Source: Pseudonocardia sediminis (GTDB lineage: Bacteria; Actinomycetota; Actinomycetes; Mycobacteriales; Pseudonocardiaceae). Taken from it: a DNA stretch of 64,000 bases. The stretch lies in assembly GCF_004217185.1 (NCBI RefSeq), contig NZ_SHKL01000001.1, positions 4,586,001 through 4,650,000 of the forward strand, read 5' to 3'. The notes below the pieces were generated by a model. The model did not search any database, was not told where the DNA came from, and was given only the letters and a program-made list of their open reading frames with translations. A program made the translations under genes and the position numbers. Positions 24,749-33,597 of this stretch are shown piece by piece (position 1 is the first letter of the stretch; each line of letters opens with the position of its first letter).

Positions 24749-26410
24749 ATGACGGACGCAGAGTACGACTTCATCATCGTCGGAGGCGGTTCGGCCGGCA
24801 GTGTCCTGGCCAACCGGCTCAGCGCGGACCCCCGCACGCGTGTCCTGGTGCTCGAGGCCGGACGCCCCGACTACTGGTGGGACCTCGCCGTCCACCTGCC
24901 GATCGCGATGGGCTTCCCGGTCGGCAGCCCGTCGCACGACTGGTGCTACGAGACCGAGCCGGAACCGCACATGCACGACCGCCGCCTGCGACAGCCGCGC
25001 GGCAAGGTCCTCGGCGGCTCCAGCAGCATCAACGGGATGGTCTACCAGCGCGGCAACCCGGACGACTTCGACCGCTGGGCCGCCGCCGAGGGCATGTCCG
25101 GCTGGGACGCCGCGCACTGCCTGCCCTACTTCCGCAAGCTGGAGAACTGCCGCGACGAGCCGGGCGGGACGACCCGCGGCCGCAGCGGCCCGCACCGCCT
25201 GGAGCGCACCCCGGCCAACGGTCCCCTGTTCGCCGCGTTCTTCCAGGCCGCCCGCCAGGCCGGTCACCCGGTGGTCCCGGACGTCAACGACGTCCCGCAG
25301 GAGGGCTTCGCGCGTCTCGACCAGGCGGTGCACCACGGCCGCCGGGTCTCGGCCGCCGACGCCTACCTGCGCCCGGTCCGGCGGCGCACGAACCTCGAGG
25401 TGCGGTGCCGCACGCTCGTCACCGGCCTGACGACGACCGGGACGCGGGTCGACGGCGTCCGCTACCTCGACCACGACGGGACGCCGGTCCGGGTGCGCTC
25501 CCGCGAGGTCGTCCTGTGCGGCGGCGCGATCAACACCCCACAGGTCCTGCAGCTCTCCGGCATCGGCGACGCCGCACTGCTGGAGTCGCTGGGGATCCGG
25601 GTCACCACGCACCTGCCGGGCGTCGGGCAGGAGCTGCAGGACCACCTGGCCGTCCACATGCAGCACGCCTGCGCCGTCCCCGTCTCCGAGGCCCCGGCGA
25701 AGAGCAGGCGGAACTGGCCGAAGATCGTCTCCCAGTCGCTGCTGCTCGGCAGCGGCCCGGGTGCGCACAACCCGTTGCAGGCCGGCGGGTTCGCCCGCAG
25801 CCGGGCCGACGAGCCGTCGCCGGACCTGATGTTCATGTTCGCCCCGATCGCGATGGCCAGCGAGGAGAACGCGCTGGGCAAGCGCGACCACGGCTACCAG
25901 CTCCACGTCGGCGTGATGCGCTCCGCGGCCCGGGGGTCGGTCACGATCGGCTCGACCGACCCGCGCCGCTACCCCGCCATCCGCCTGAACTACCTGTCCG
26001 CGCCGGACGACCGCCGTCGCTGGCTCGCGGCCGTGCACGGCGCGCGGGAGCTCTGCGCCCAGCCCGCGTTCGCGCCCTACGACGCCGGTGAGGTCCTGCC
26101 CGGGCCCGGGGTGGAGACCGACGACCAGATCATGGACTGGGTGCGGCGCACCGCCCAGACCGGTCTGCACCCGGCGTGCAGCGCACGGATGGGACTCGAC
26201 GACCGGGCCGTCGTCGACCCCCGCGACATGCGCGTGCACGGGGTCGACGGGCTGCGGGTCGTCGACGCGTCGGTGATGCCCTCGATCACGAACGCGAACA
26301 CCTACGCCCCGGTCATGATGATCGCCGAGCGCGCCGCGGACATGATCCTGGGCGACACCGCGCTCGCCCCCGAGCCCTGGGGTGCCGGGGTCGCGGTCGC
26401 GGAGCGCTGA
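24749..26410 (+). CDS. GMC oxidoreductase, choline-dehydrogenase-like
   Basis: 553 aa FAD enzyme, a second and distinct paralog to the one at 11978-13552. It has the Rossmann motif GGGSAGSVLANRL (residues 12-24), GMC signature 1 RGKVLGGSSSINGMVYQRG, signature 2 GAINTPQVLQLSGIG and the catalytic His region GLHPACSARMG plus NANTYAPVMMIAERAADMIL. The closest named family pattern is BetA choline dehydrogenase. No aldehyde dehydrogenase is adjacent. ATG at 24749 chosen; a TTG 13 codons earlier lies inside the operator. Confidence 0.9.
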   Translation: MTDAEYDFIIVGGGSAGSVLANRLSADPRTRVLVLEAGRPDYWWDLAVHLPIAMGFPVGSPSHDWCYETEPEPHMHDRRLRQPRGKVLGGSSSINGMVYQRGNPDDFDRWAAAEGMSGWDAAHCLPYFRKLENCRDEPGGTTRGRSGPHRLERTPANGPLFAAFFQAARQAGHPVVPDVNDVPQEGFARLDQAVHHGRRVSAADAYLRPVRRRTNLEVRCRTLVTGLTTTGTRVDGVRYLDHDGTPVRVRSREVVLCGGAINTPQVLQLSGIGDAALLESLGIRVTTHLPGVGQELQDHLAVHMQHACAVPVSEAPAKSRRNWPKIVSQSLLLGSGPGAHNPLQAGGFARSRADEPSPDLMFMFAPIAMASEENALGKRDHGYQLHVGVMRSAARGSVTIGSTDPRRYPAIRLNYLSAPDDRRRWLAAVHGARELCAQPAFAPYDAGEVLPGPGVETDDQIMDWVRRTAQTGLHPACSARMGLDDRAVVDPRDMRVHGVDGLRVVDASVMPSITNANTYAPVMMIAERAADMILGDTALAPEPWGAGVAVAER

Positions 26411-26456
26411 GCGCGGGTCGGCGCGGCGCTCAGCGCGCCGCCGCCGATCCCTGCCA

Positions 26457-26488
26457 GGAGTCCCTGACCCTCGACGCCCAGGGACTCC
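26457..26488 (+). terminator. Hairpin terminator
   Basis: GGAGTCCCTG (26457-26466) pairs perfectly with CAGGGACTCC (26479-26488) with a 12-nt loop, 47 bp after the GMC stop. No U tract. Confidence 0.55.
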
Positions 26489-26576
26489 GGTGGCCGGCGG
26501 TCTGTCGCGACGACCGATGATCGCTGCCGTGGGCGTCCCCGAGACGTGGATCCCGCCGCTTGGCAGGCTGGCCGCG

Positions 26577-27749
26577 ATGACCCGCCATGAGGACGTGCCC
26601 CGACCTGCGGCCGCACCGCGACTCACAGTGTTCGACACGTCCCCGATCGTCGCCGGGTCGGATGCCCGCGAGGCCCTGAACCGCACGGTCGACCTGGCGC
26701 GGTTCGCCGAGTCGTCGGGCTACCACCGTCATTGGGTGGCCGAACACCACGGTATGAAAGGCGTCGCGAGCTGCGCCACCGCGGTGGTGATGGAGCGGAT
26801 CGCGTCGGCGACCAGCCGGATCCGTGTGGGTTCGGGCGCGGCGCTGCTCTCCAACCACGCAGCGGTCGTGCTGGCCGAGCAGTTCGGGACGCTGGAGGCG
26901 TTCCACCCGGGTCGCATCGATCTGGGACTGGGCCGCGCGTCCGGCGGGGGTCCGGGCGCGGTGGAGCGGGTGCGGGGCGGCACGTCGCCGGCGCCGTTCG
27001 CCGAGCAGCTGGCCGAGCTGATGCGCTACTTCGAACCCGAGGCCGTGGACGACCCGATCCGTGCCGTTCCTGCGATCGGGAACCGGCCTCCGATCTGGCT
27101 GCTCGGGTCGTCGGAGGTCAGCGCCCGGCTGGCCGCGTCGCTCGGGCTCCCCTACTCCTTCGGGCACCACATCAACCCGGCCGGCACCGTGGCGGCCCTG
27201 GATGTCTACCGGTCGGGCTTCCGGCCGTCACGGGACCGCGACCGCCCGCGGGTCATGGTCGCCGTCCCGGTGATCGCCGCTGACACCGACGGGCGGGCCG
27301 AACGGCTGGCCGGTCCGATCAAGGCGAAGGTCGTCAGCCGGAGTCGCGGTACCTCGATCCTCCTTCCGTCGCCCGAGGACGCGGCGACCTCGGACTGGAC
27401 CGACGAGGAACGGATGATGGTCGACGAGAGGTTCGCCCACTACGTCATCGGTTCGCAGGACACCGTGGAGACAGGACTGCGGACGCTCCTGGACGCCACC
27501 GGAGCCGACGAGCTGGCGATCCAAGCGCCGATCCATGGCCACGCCGACCGGCGACGGTCCTATGAAATGGTCGCCGAGATAGCAGCCGGTTCGCTGACCG
27601 CCTCAGGTCACCGTCGAACCCGGCTGAGCCCTGCCGGGGATTCGACGCTCAGAACGGCGGCGGGTCGTCCTCGGTGTCCCGCGAGCCGGCGTCGGACGGG
27701 TCGGCGGTGGTCCGGTCCGGGAGGTTCGCGGCTACCGGTGGGTCGGTGA
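26577..27749 (+). CDS. Luciferase-like monooxygenase
   Basis: 390 aa flavin-dependent oxidoreductase of the bacterial luciferase-like (TIM-barrel) group: LTVFDTSPIV near the start, HRHWVAEHHGMKGVASCA, RIRVGSGAALLSNHAA, LGLGRASGGGPGA and WLLGSSEVSARLAASLGLPYSF in pieces. FMNH2- or F420-dependent chemistry is likely. The conserved part ends near residue 343; the frame then runs on for ~45 Arg-rich residues and overlaps the convergent DUF222-HNH gene by 101 bp. This suggests the original stop was lost. Confidence 0.85.
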   Translation: MTRHEDVPRPAAAPRLTVFDTSPIVAGSDAREALNRTVDLARFAESSGYHRHWVAEHHGMKGVASCATAVVMERIASATSRIRVGSGAALLSNHAAVVLAEQFGTLEAFHPGRIDLGLGRASGGGPGAVERVRGGTSPAPFAEQLAELMRYFEPEAVDDPIRAVPAIGNRPPIWLLGSSEVSARLAASLGLPYSFGHHINPAGTVAALDVYRSGFRPSRDRDRPRVMVAVPVIAADTDGRAERLAGPIKAKVVSRSRGTSILLPSPEDAATSDWTDEERMMVDERFAHYVIGSQDTVETGLRTLLDATGADELAIQAPIHGHADRRRSYEMVAEIAAGSLTASGHRRTRLSPAGDSTLRTAAGRPRCPASRRRTGRRWSGPGGSRLPVGR

Positions 27750-29505
27750 AGGGCCGGTAGTCGTAGGGCTCGGTGGTGTGTCGGCGTCCGGTGGGGCTGA
27801 TCCAGGTCAGGGTCCGGTCGGGGTGGGCGATGACCTGCCAGCCCGGTGCGTCTTTGAGTTGGTGGTGGTGTTGGCAGTAGCCGTGGAGGTTGTGTTCGGC
27901 GGTGGGGCCGTGTTGGGCGGTCCATTCCTGGTGGTGGTCGAGGTCGCGGATCTTGCGCCCGCAGTGAGGGCCGCGGCAGATCTGGTCGCGGGCCAGGACG
28001 TGGTCGCGTAGTCCGGCCGACGGGGTGTAGGTGGTACGGCCCAGATCGAGCAGGGTTCCCGAGAGCGGGTCGGTGACGAGGCGTTTCCAGAGTCCGTCCG
28101 CGGCCAGTGCCCGCGCGGTGTCTGCGTCGATCGGGCCGTGACCGACGAGCTCGGCGGGCCGGTCATCGCCCATGAACAGGGTGCCGAGGCCGACGACGAC
28201 GTGGATCAACGGTTTGCGCACGGTGGCGTGGAGGTCCGGGCGCCGGCTGAGTGCGTGGGCGACGGCGTCGGCGAGTGTGCCGGGGTCGATCTGTGCCCTG
28301 GCCGGCGGTGGATCGTTCGGCCGCTCGGTGGGTGGGTCGTGTCGAGAATCCGGCGCAGGCGGTTCGGCCGGGTCGATGTCCGGTGCGGGGCCGGTGTCGG
28401 TGCCGCTGAAACCGCCGCCGGAACCACTGCCGGAACCACTGCCGGAACCACTGGCGCCGCACGAGTGGCCGGTGTCGATACCGCTGGCGTTCTCCGAGTG
28501 GTCGCCATCCGCGGTGCGACTGCCGGTGTCGGTGCCCTCGTCGGTGCGGCTGTCGGTGCCGGTGCCGTTGTCAGTGGCGAGGATGTCGGTGACGACCGTG
28601 TCGACGTCGGGCAGGTCGGTGACGGTGAGCCGGCCCTGCAGGACCTGCATGGCCAGGTCGAAACGGCGCTGGTCCAGGGTGCGCGGATCCTCGGGGCCCA
28701 GAGCGCGGGCGAGGCGGTCGGCCATCTGCCAGGCGGCTTCGATCTCGTCGGCGGAGCCGTAGAACCAGAGTGAGGCCATGCCGTCGTCGAGGGAGCGGAT
28801 GGAGACCCGCCGTTCGGTGTTCGCGGTCTTGTGGCGGCGGTACTCCCCGTCGGGATCGATCTTCGCGATGGCGCGGCGGATCCGGTCGCGGAGTTGGCGC
28901 AGGGTCGCATCGGAGGCCTTGGGCAGGACCGCGGCTTCGATCTCGCGGGCTTTCTCGTCGGGCAGGACGGCGGTGGCGCGGGCGATCGCATCCGCCCGGC
29001 GTTCGTCGATGCGGCCCTGTTCGAGGGCGGCGAGGGTGTCGGGCAGCACGTGGGCGAACCGGCGGGCGCGGGCGATCTCGCCCGATGCCTCCAGGCGCGG
29101 GATGCCGAGGGTGAGTCCGACCTCGTCGGGTAGCCACCGCTGCACCGGGGCGAGACCGAGGACGGGGTCCGCTCCGGGTGGAGCGGCCGTGGTGCCGGCG
29201 GGGTGGCGGTCGGCGTAGGTGGCGAGCATTCGCGTCCGGAGTCCGGCTGCCCATCGCAGGATGGCTTCGGTGCCCTGCACGACGTCGAGGACTTCGCCGT
29301 CGGAGAGGAGCTCGGGCAGGGATCCGGCGGACTGGCACTGCAGCGCCAGCCGCGCCCCCGGTGCCTGTTCGAGGTCGACCACCGCGGTGGCGGGGTCGTC
29401 GTCGAGGGCCCCGGACTCGGGGCACAGGTCGCCGCAGAGCCAGGCGGGGATGCCGTGCGGGCACGGATCCTCGACCGGGAGGAGATCCTCGACGACTGCG
29501 AACAT
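27649..29505 (-). CDS. DUF222/13E12-type HNH endonuclease
   Basis: 618 aa. The N-terminal two thirds form the DUF222 domain (LARALGPEDPRTLDQRRFDLA and earlier helical parts). A disordered Ser-Gly/Asp/Pro linker with an (SG)n run, encoded by a 12-bp CCGGAACCACTG repeat near 28430, follows. The C-terminal HNH nuclease has RDQICRGPHCGRKIRDLDHH then HNLHGYCQHHHQLKD (CxxC-type zinc and catalytic His). This is the multi-copy 13E12/REP family of actinobacteria, of unclear role, often seen as a mobile or repeat-associated gene. Confidence 0.92.
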   Translation of the reverse strand: MFAVVEDLLPVEDPCPHGIPAWLCGDLCPESGALDDDPATAVVDLEQAPGARLALQCQSAGSLPELLSDGEVLDVVQGTEAILRWAAGLRTRMLATYADRHPAGTTAAPPGADPVLGLAPVQRWLPDEVGLTLGIPRLEASGEIARARRFAHVLPDTLAALEQGRIDERRADAIARATAVLPDEKAREIEAAVLPKASDATLRQLRDRIRRAIAKIDPDGEYRRHKTANTERRVSIRSLDDGMASLWFYGSADEIEAAWQMADRLARALGPEDPRTLDQRRFDLAMQVLQGRLTVTDLPDVDTVVTDILATDNGTGTDSRTDEGTDTGSRTADGDHSENASGIDTGHSCGASGSGSGSGSGSGGGFSGTDTGPAPDIDPAEPPAPDSRHDPPTERPNDPPPARAQIDPGTLADAVAHALSRRPDLHATVRKPLIHVVVGLGTLFMGDDRPAELVGHGPIDADTARALAADGLWKRLVTDPLSGTLLDLGRTTYTPSAGLRDHVLARDQICRGPHCGRKIRDLDHHQEWTAQHGPTAEHNLHGYCQHHHQLKDAPGWQVIAHPDRTLTWISPTGRRHTTEPYDYRPFTDPPVAANLPDRTTADPSDAGSRDTEDDPPPF

Positions 29506-29518
29506 GCGTTCGATAATA
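29499..29518 (-). promoter_or_regulatory. Leaderless promoter with dyad at the start codon
   Basis: On the minus strand TATTAT (29518-29513) lies 7 nt before the ATG of the DUF222-HNH gene, which fits a leaderless transcript. CGAAC (29499-29503) and GTTCG (29508-29512) form an inverted repeat across the start codon. Confidence 0.5.
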
Positions 29519-29896
29519 CCGCATCCATCAGCCTGGATCCAGAGGTTTCAAGCGGTTCACGGATGCCGCGATGACGCTCGCCCGAGGCCTTGCCACGGAA
29601 CCAGCGGGCGCGACGCGCTCCACGACAGAACGACCTGTCCGCTGTCGCGCTACCCGCCTTGCCTCAGGGATCCGAGCCGTCCCCGGCATCCGACGCGAAC
29701 GCCGAGCGCGCTCGACGACGCGTCCTTCACCGAACGGGCCGGCGCTCGGACGACATCGCCGCCGCGAGATTCCCGGCCGGAGCCGGAGCGCTCCAGTTCA
29801 CCGGTAGGTCGTCACCGTCAACGGGGGCGCACACACCCGGCGAGGACGGCGACGCGCGCTTGACCTCGAGCCGACCGCAGGTCCGAGACTCGCCAC
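29519..29896. other. Intergenic region, about 380 bp
   Basis: Divergent spacer between the DUF222-HNH gene and the VOC remnant. Open frames here show no consistent codon bias and no known domain; I see no gene, RNA or strong hairpin. Confidence 0.4.
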
Positions 29897-30231
29897 ATGA
29901 CGACAGCGATACCGGCGGCCGGGGTGAACGAGCTGGTGCTCGAGACCGCCGACCTGGAAGCGTCCGAGCGGTTCTACACCCAGGTCCTGGGATTTCCCGT
30001 GATCGGCCGATGGGAGGGACCGGAGTGGGCAGGCCGTGAAGCCGCCCGGGTGCTCGGCGGGACCGCGGCGCGACCGTCGACGAGGTGGAGTTCGGACCGG
30101 GAAACGCCTGGTCCGCCTACGTCGCCGACCCGGACGGGCACGTCGTCGAGTTCTGGACCTGGGACGTCACGCTGGGCAGCCCGGGCGTCCCCCGCGCCCT
30201 CAGCCCTGAGGTGTACGGAGTGGACGCCTGA
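29897..30231 (+). pseudogene. VOC/glyoxalase-fold protein with internal deletion and frameshift
   Basis: The first ~55 codons give a normal VOC N-terminus (VNELVLETADLEASERFYTQ, VLGFPVIGRWEGPEW). The end of the region, in another frame, gives a normal VOC C-terminus (GATVDEVEFGPGNAWSAYV, DPDGHVVEFWTWDV) and a stop at 30229-30231. The frames switch near 30055-30066 and about 45-50 residues expected between the two beta-alpha modules are missing. The gene is therefore inactivated by an internal deletion. Confidence 0.75.
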
Positions 30232-30236
30232 CGTCG

Positions 30237-30749
30237 CTACCCGGTCAACCCGTCCAGGACGCGCCGGACGCTCGCTGCCGTGTCGCCGCGGTTGTCGATC
30301 ACGATGCGGTCGACGGTGAAGGGCTCCCACCGCCGTCGCTGCACCTCGGCCCACATCGGGACGTGCTGACCGGGCATCTCGGCGACGCGGCCCTCCACCC
30401 GACGGCGGTGCTCGGCCGGGTCGCCGCAGGTCACCTCGACGAAGTCCAGCGCCGCGGCGTGCTCCCGGGCGAGGTCGACCCACCCCTGCCGGGCGACCTG
30501 GACGGCGTTGACCGCGTCGACGACGACCGGCCGGCCCGCGCGGAGCTGGTCGGCGGCCACCCGCGCCCCGACGACGTAGCCGACCGGGCTGTCGTCGAAC
30601 GCCGTCAGCGTGGACGCGATCGCGGCCTCGACGGTGTCGATCCGCAGGAACGTCGCGCGCAACGCCGTCGCGACCTCCCGCGCGAGCGTCGACTTCCCGA
30701 CCCCCGGCAGGCCCGCGAACACGACGAGCCGGGCCCGCTCCCCGTTCAC
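30237..30749 (-). CDS. P-loop kinase (AAA_33-type)
   Basis: 170 aa small ATP-binding protein with Walker A GLPGVGKST at residues 13-21, DTVEAAIASTL, a strand VVVDAVNAV in the Walker B position and DFVEVTCGDPAEHRRRV. This pattern is that of small-molecule/nucleoside kinases and Zeta-like or chloramphenicol-phosphotransferase-like proteins. Substrate unknown. GTG start at 30749; the stop faces the VOC remnant 6 bp away. Confidence 0.85.
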   Translation of the reverse strand: MNGERARLVVFAGLPGVGKSTLAREVATALRATFLRIDTVEAAIASTLTAFDDSPVGYVVGARVAADQLRAGRPVVVDAVNAVQVARQGWVDLAREHAAALDFVEVTCGDPAEHRRRVEGRVAEMPGQHVPMWAEVQRRRWEPFTVDRIVIDNRGDTAASVRRVLDGLTG

Positions 30750-30756
30750 ACCCGCC

Positions 30757-31164
30757 TCACTCGATGACCGCGGTGGCCTCGACCTCCACCAGGAGGTCGG
30801 GCTCGGCCAGCACCGCGACCCCGATCCCGGTCAACGGCGGGTTGGCGGTGGTGCCCAGTTTCGCCTTCGCCCGGGCGATCCCTTCGAACAGCTGCGGAGC
30901 CTTGTCCGGCGTCCAGTCGACGAAGTAGGCGGTCAGCTTCGCGACGTCGTCGAAGGTCGCGCCGGCCGCGGCCAGCGCGGTGCCGAGGTTGAGATAGCAC
31001 TGCTCGACCTGGGCGGCGAGATCGCCGTCGCCGACCTTGCCGCCGTCGGCGTCACGGGCGACCTGCCCGGCGACGAACACCAGCTTCGACCCGGACGCGA
31101 CCGACACCTGCGCGTACAGGTCGCCCACCGGCAGTCCGTCGGGGTTCACCAGGGAGATGGCCAT
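30757..31164 (-). CDS. RidA family (YjgF/YER057c/UK114) protein
   Basis: 135 aa, about the family's usual length. The RidA fold is shown by KLVFVAGQVARDADG, QVEQCYLNLGTALAAAGATF and the C-terminal VEVEATAVIE. RidA enzymes hydrolyse reactive enamine/imine intermediates; the diagnostic Arg of true RidA near the C-terminus is not obvious here, so it may be another subfamily. Upstream of and 7 bp from the P-loop kinase gene; AAGGAG precedes the ATG. Confidence 0.88.
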   Translation of the reverse strand: MAISLVNPDGLPVGDLYAQVSVASGSKLVFVAGQVARDADGGKVGDGDLAAQVEQCYLNLGTALAAAGATFDDVAKLTAYFVDWTPDKAPQLFEGIARAKAKLGTTANPPLTGIGVAVLAEPDLLVEVEATAVIE

Positions 31165-31209
31165 GTCGGCTCCTTGTCGTCGTGATCGTGCTCCTCCATT
31201 GTCGACGTC

Positions 31210-31767
31210 GTGACCCGGCCCGTCGTCGACGCACCCGTCGCGGCGCGGGTCGCCGTCCTGGCGGCGAGCGGTCTCGGCGTGGTGACCGCGTTGTCGCTGG
31301 TGGCGGTACTCGCCGTGCCGTCGGGGCCGGTCTTCGCCCTCGTGGCGAACCTGCTGGTGACGCTCTGGGTCGGCGCGGCCGTGGACGCGTACTCGCCGGC
31401 CTTCGGCTCCCGGTGGTTCACCGTGCGCACCTGGGAGCCCGCTCTGTGGCGACGGCTCGGGGTGGGCGTGTTCGGGACCGCTCTGCGCGTGATCGGCTGG
31501 GAGCGGATGGTGACCCGCCGTCGCGGCTTTGACGCGACGCGGTCCGGGCTGCGCTCCCTCGACCGGCACACCCGCAGCTCCGAGCTCTGCCATCTTCTCG
31601 TGGGCTCGGCGGGGACCGTCGCCGTCGTGGTCGCGCTGCTGTGCCGCGACGTGCCCGCGGCAGTGTGGTTCGGCGGCGCGGTCGTCGTGTTCCACCTGTA
31701 CCCGGTACTGCTGCAGCGCATCTTGCGAGCGCGGATCAGCCGCGTCGTCGACGGGAACGAATGGTGA
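31210..31767 (+). CDS. Integral membrane protein, CrtO-acyltransferase-like
   Basis: 185 aa with four likely transmembrane helices (two before residue 62, two after residue 128) and a central polar region SRWFTVRTWEPALWRRLGV .. SLDRHTRSSELCHLL. The RTWE/LYRRLGV-type and TRSSE-H patterns resemble the small glycosyl-diaponeurosporenoate acyltransferase (CrtO) family. No carotenoid genes are nearby, so function is uncertain. Confidence 0.6.
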   Translation: MTRPVVDAPVAARVAVLAASGLGVVTALSLVAVLAVPSGPVFALVANLLVTLWVGAAVDAYSPAFGSRWFTVRTWEPALWRRLGVGVFGTALRVIGWERMVTRRRGFDATRSGLRSLDRHTRSSELCHLLVGSAGTVAVVVALLCRDVPAAVWFGGAVVVFHLYPVLLQRILRARISRVVDGNEW

Positions 31768-31792
31768 CCCGATCGAAGGAGGAGACGGTCCG

Positions 31793-32029
31793 ATGTTCGA
31801 GGGGCTCACCGAGTTCGCCATCACCACGGCGGAGGGTGCGATCCATGGACGCACAGGAGACACCGGACCTCCCGTGCTCCTGCTGCACGGCATCCCGAAG
31901 ACCCACCTGATGTGGCATCGCGTCGCGCCCGTTCTCGTCGAGCAGGCCACCGTGGTCGCCACCGACCTGCGCGGTTCGGTTCCAGCCCGTCACCCCGGCC
32001 GCACCAGATCGATGACGCCCGTCGGGTAG
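31793..32029 (+). pseudogene. Truncated alpha/beta hydrolase fragment
   Basis: The N-terminal ~65 residues match an epoxide-hydrolase/haloacetate-dehalogenase-type start: the oxyanion-loop motif LLLHGIPKTHLMWHRVAP and VVATDLRG. After DLRG the expected GxGxS continuation, nucleophile and rest of the ~290-residue enzyme are absent and the frame ends inside the convergent Nudix gene. It is a remnant left by a deletion with its break near 31976. Confidence 0.75.
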
Positions 32030-32424
32030 AGGATCGCCCGGCCGTCCACGACGTCCTGGAGCGGGAGCCACAGGACCGGGCTGCCCTCGTCGAGGACCGT
32101 GCCGAGGTCGTCGCGGTCGTAGAAGGCCGGGTCCGCGACCGTCGCCGAGTACAGGAACACGATCTCGTGGCCCGGCTCGCCGTCGTAGACGAAGATGTTC
32201 TCGACGACGCCGAGTCGCTCGACCCCGGTCAGCTCGACCGCGATCTCCTCCCGCATCTCACGGCGCAGGGCCTCCTCGGCGGGCTCCCCGAACTCGATCC
32301 CACCGCCGAGCAGCCGGTGAAACGTCTCCCCCTTGACAGGGTCCCGGCCCTGGGAGACCAGGATGTCGGCACCGCGGAGGACGACGGCCATGGCGAGTGT
32401 CCGGATCGCACGCTGGGAAGGCAC
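31990..32424 (-). CDS. Nudix hydrolase
   Basis: 144 aa. The Nudix box is intact: GGIEFGEPAEEALRREMREEIAVEL fits GX5EX7REUXEEXGU apart from the last Gly (here Val-Glu-Leu). It hydrolyses a nucleoside diphosphate linked to another moiety; substrate unknown. ATG at 32424 gives a typical first strand TLAMAVVLRGADIL. Its 3' end has eaten into the hydrolase remnant. Confidence 0.88.
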   Translation of the reverse strand: MPSQRAIRTLAMAVVLRGADILVSQGRDPVKGETFHRLLGGGIEFGEPAEEALRREMREEIAVELTGVERLGVVENIFVYDGEPGHEIVFLYSATVADPAFYDRDDLGTVLDEGSPVLWLPLQDVVDGRAILYPTGVIDLVRPG

Positions 32425-32445
32425 GATCGGCGACCCTAGCCGGGC

Positions 32446-33576
32446 TCAGGGCATCCGGTCCTCGGCGAATGCGGCGATCAGACCGTGCGGGGTGTCTTCG
32501 CCGAAGAGGAGATCGTGGAGCCGGCCGCCGTCGGATGCGGCCTCGGCACTGCGCGGGAACATCGCCTGCTCGTACTCGCCGAGGGCGGCCTCCACGTCGC
32601 CGGGATGCGCGGCGATGGCCCGGCCGAGCTCGGCGCCGTCGTACATCGCGAGGTTGGCGCCCTCACCGTTCGGGGGTGCGAGGTGCGCGGCGTCGCCGAC
32701 GAGGGTCACCCCCGGCACCCGGTCCCAGCGGAGCTCGACCGGCAGAGCGAAGAGAGGCCGGTGGATCGGTGCGGTGTCGCTGTCGGTGATCAGGGCGATG
32801 AGGTCGGGCGCCCAGCCGTCGAACTCCTGCGCGACCCGCGTGGCGACTGCGCCGGGGTCGGTGAGGTCGAGCGCGGCGAACCACTCCCGCGACGCGTCGA
32901 GCGCCACGTAGGTGTGCACGGTGTCGCCCTTCTCCCGGTGGGCCAGGATCCCCCGGCCCGGCGCGAGCGCCATCAGCGAACCGCCGCCGACGACCTTCGC
33001 GGTCGCGGGGTGGCGGGTGTCGCTGTCGAGGAGGTAGGTCTCGACGTAGGAGCTGCCGATGTACTCGGGCGTCGCGTCGGAGAGCAGCGGGCGGACCCGC
33101 GACCACGCGCCGTCCGCACCGACCAGCAGGTCCGTGACGGCGGTGGTCCCGTCGGCGAAGGACACCTCGTGACGGCCCCCGCCGAGGGCCCGGACCCCAC
33201 TGACCTTGTGCCCCCACCGGACGGTGCCGGCCGGGAGCGAGTCGAGCAGGAGCTGCCGCAGCTCGCCGCGCTGCACCTCGGGACGTCCGCCGGTGCCGTC
33301 GTCGGGCTCGTCGACCAGGACGGTCCCGTCCCGGTCGAGGATCCGCATCGCCTGGCGGCCCTCCAGGACGAGGTCGCGGAACTCGTCGGTCAGTCCCGCG
33401 GCCTCGATGGCGGGCTGACCGTTGTCCTCGTGGATGTCGAGCATCCCGCCCTGGGTGCGTGCGGTCGGTGAGGACTCCGCCTCGTAGACCGTGGCGGGGA
33501 TGCCGTTGACGTGCAGGACGCGAGCCAGCACGAGGCCGCCCAGTCCTGCGCCGATGATCGTGACGGTGGTGGTCAT
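32446..33576 (-). CDS. FAD-dependent monooxygenase, TetX-like
   Basis: 376 aa class A flavoprotein monooxygenase. It has GAGLGGLVLARVLHVNG (FAD fold, residues 9-25), the TetX-like GGMLDIHEDNGQPAIEAAGL, the DG motif LVGADGAWSRVRPLL and VTLVGDAAHLAPPNGEGANL for FAD. This resembles tetracycline-inactivating and related drug-oxidising enzymes more than hydroxybenzoate hydroxylases, but close substrate assignment needs data. It is divergent from a TetR gene with two operators between them, so it is probably ligand-induced. Confidence 0.88.
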   Translation of the reverse strand: MTTTVTIIGAGLGGLVLARVLHVNGIPATVYEAESSPTARTQGGMLDIHEDNGQPAIEAAGLTDEFRDLVLEGRQAMRILDRDGTVLVDEPDDGTGGRPEVQRGELRQLLLDSLPAGTVRWGHKVSGVRALGGGRHEVSFADGTTAVTDLLVGADGAWSRVRPLLSDATPEYIGSSYVETYLLDSDTRHPATAKVVGGGSLMALAPGRGILAHREKGDTVHTYVALDASREWFAALDLTDPGAVATRVAQEFDGWAPDLIALITDSDTAPIHRPLFALPVELRWDRVPGVTLVGDAAHLAPPNGEGANLAMYDGAELGRAIAAHPGDVEAALGEYEQAMFPRSAEAASDGGRLHDLLFGEDTPHGLIAAFAEDRMP

Positions 33577-33597
33577 GGTGGCTCCTTCCAGTCATGT

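Noticed and set aside
28425-28460. CRISPR-like short repeats (CCGGAACCACTG)
   Set aside because: Contiguous 12-bp in-frame repeats without spacers, encoding the Ser-Gly linker of the HNH protein.
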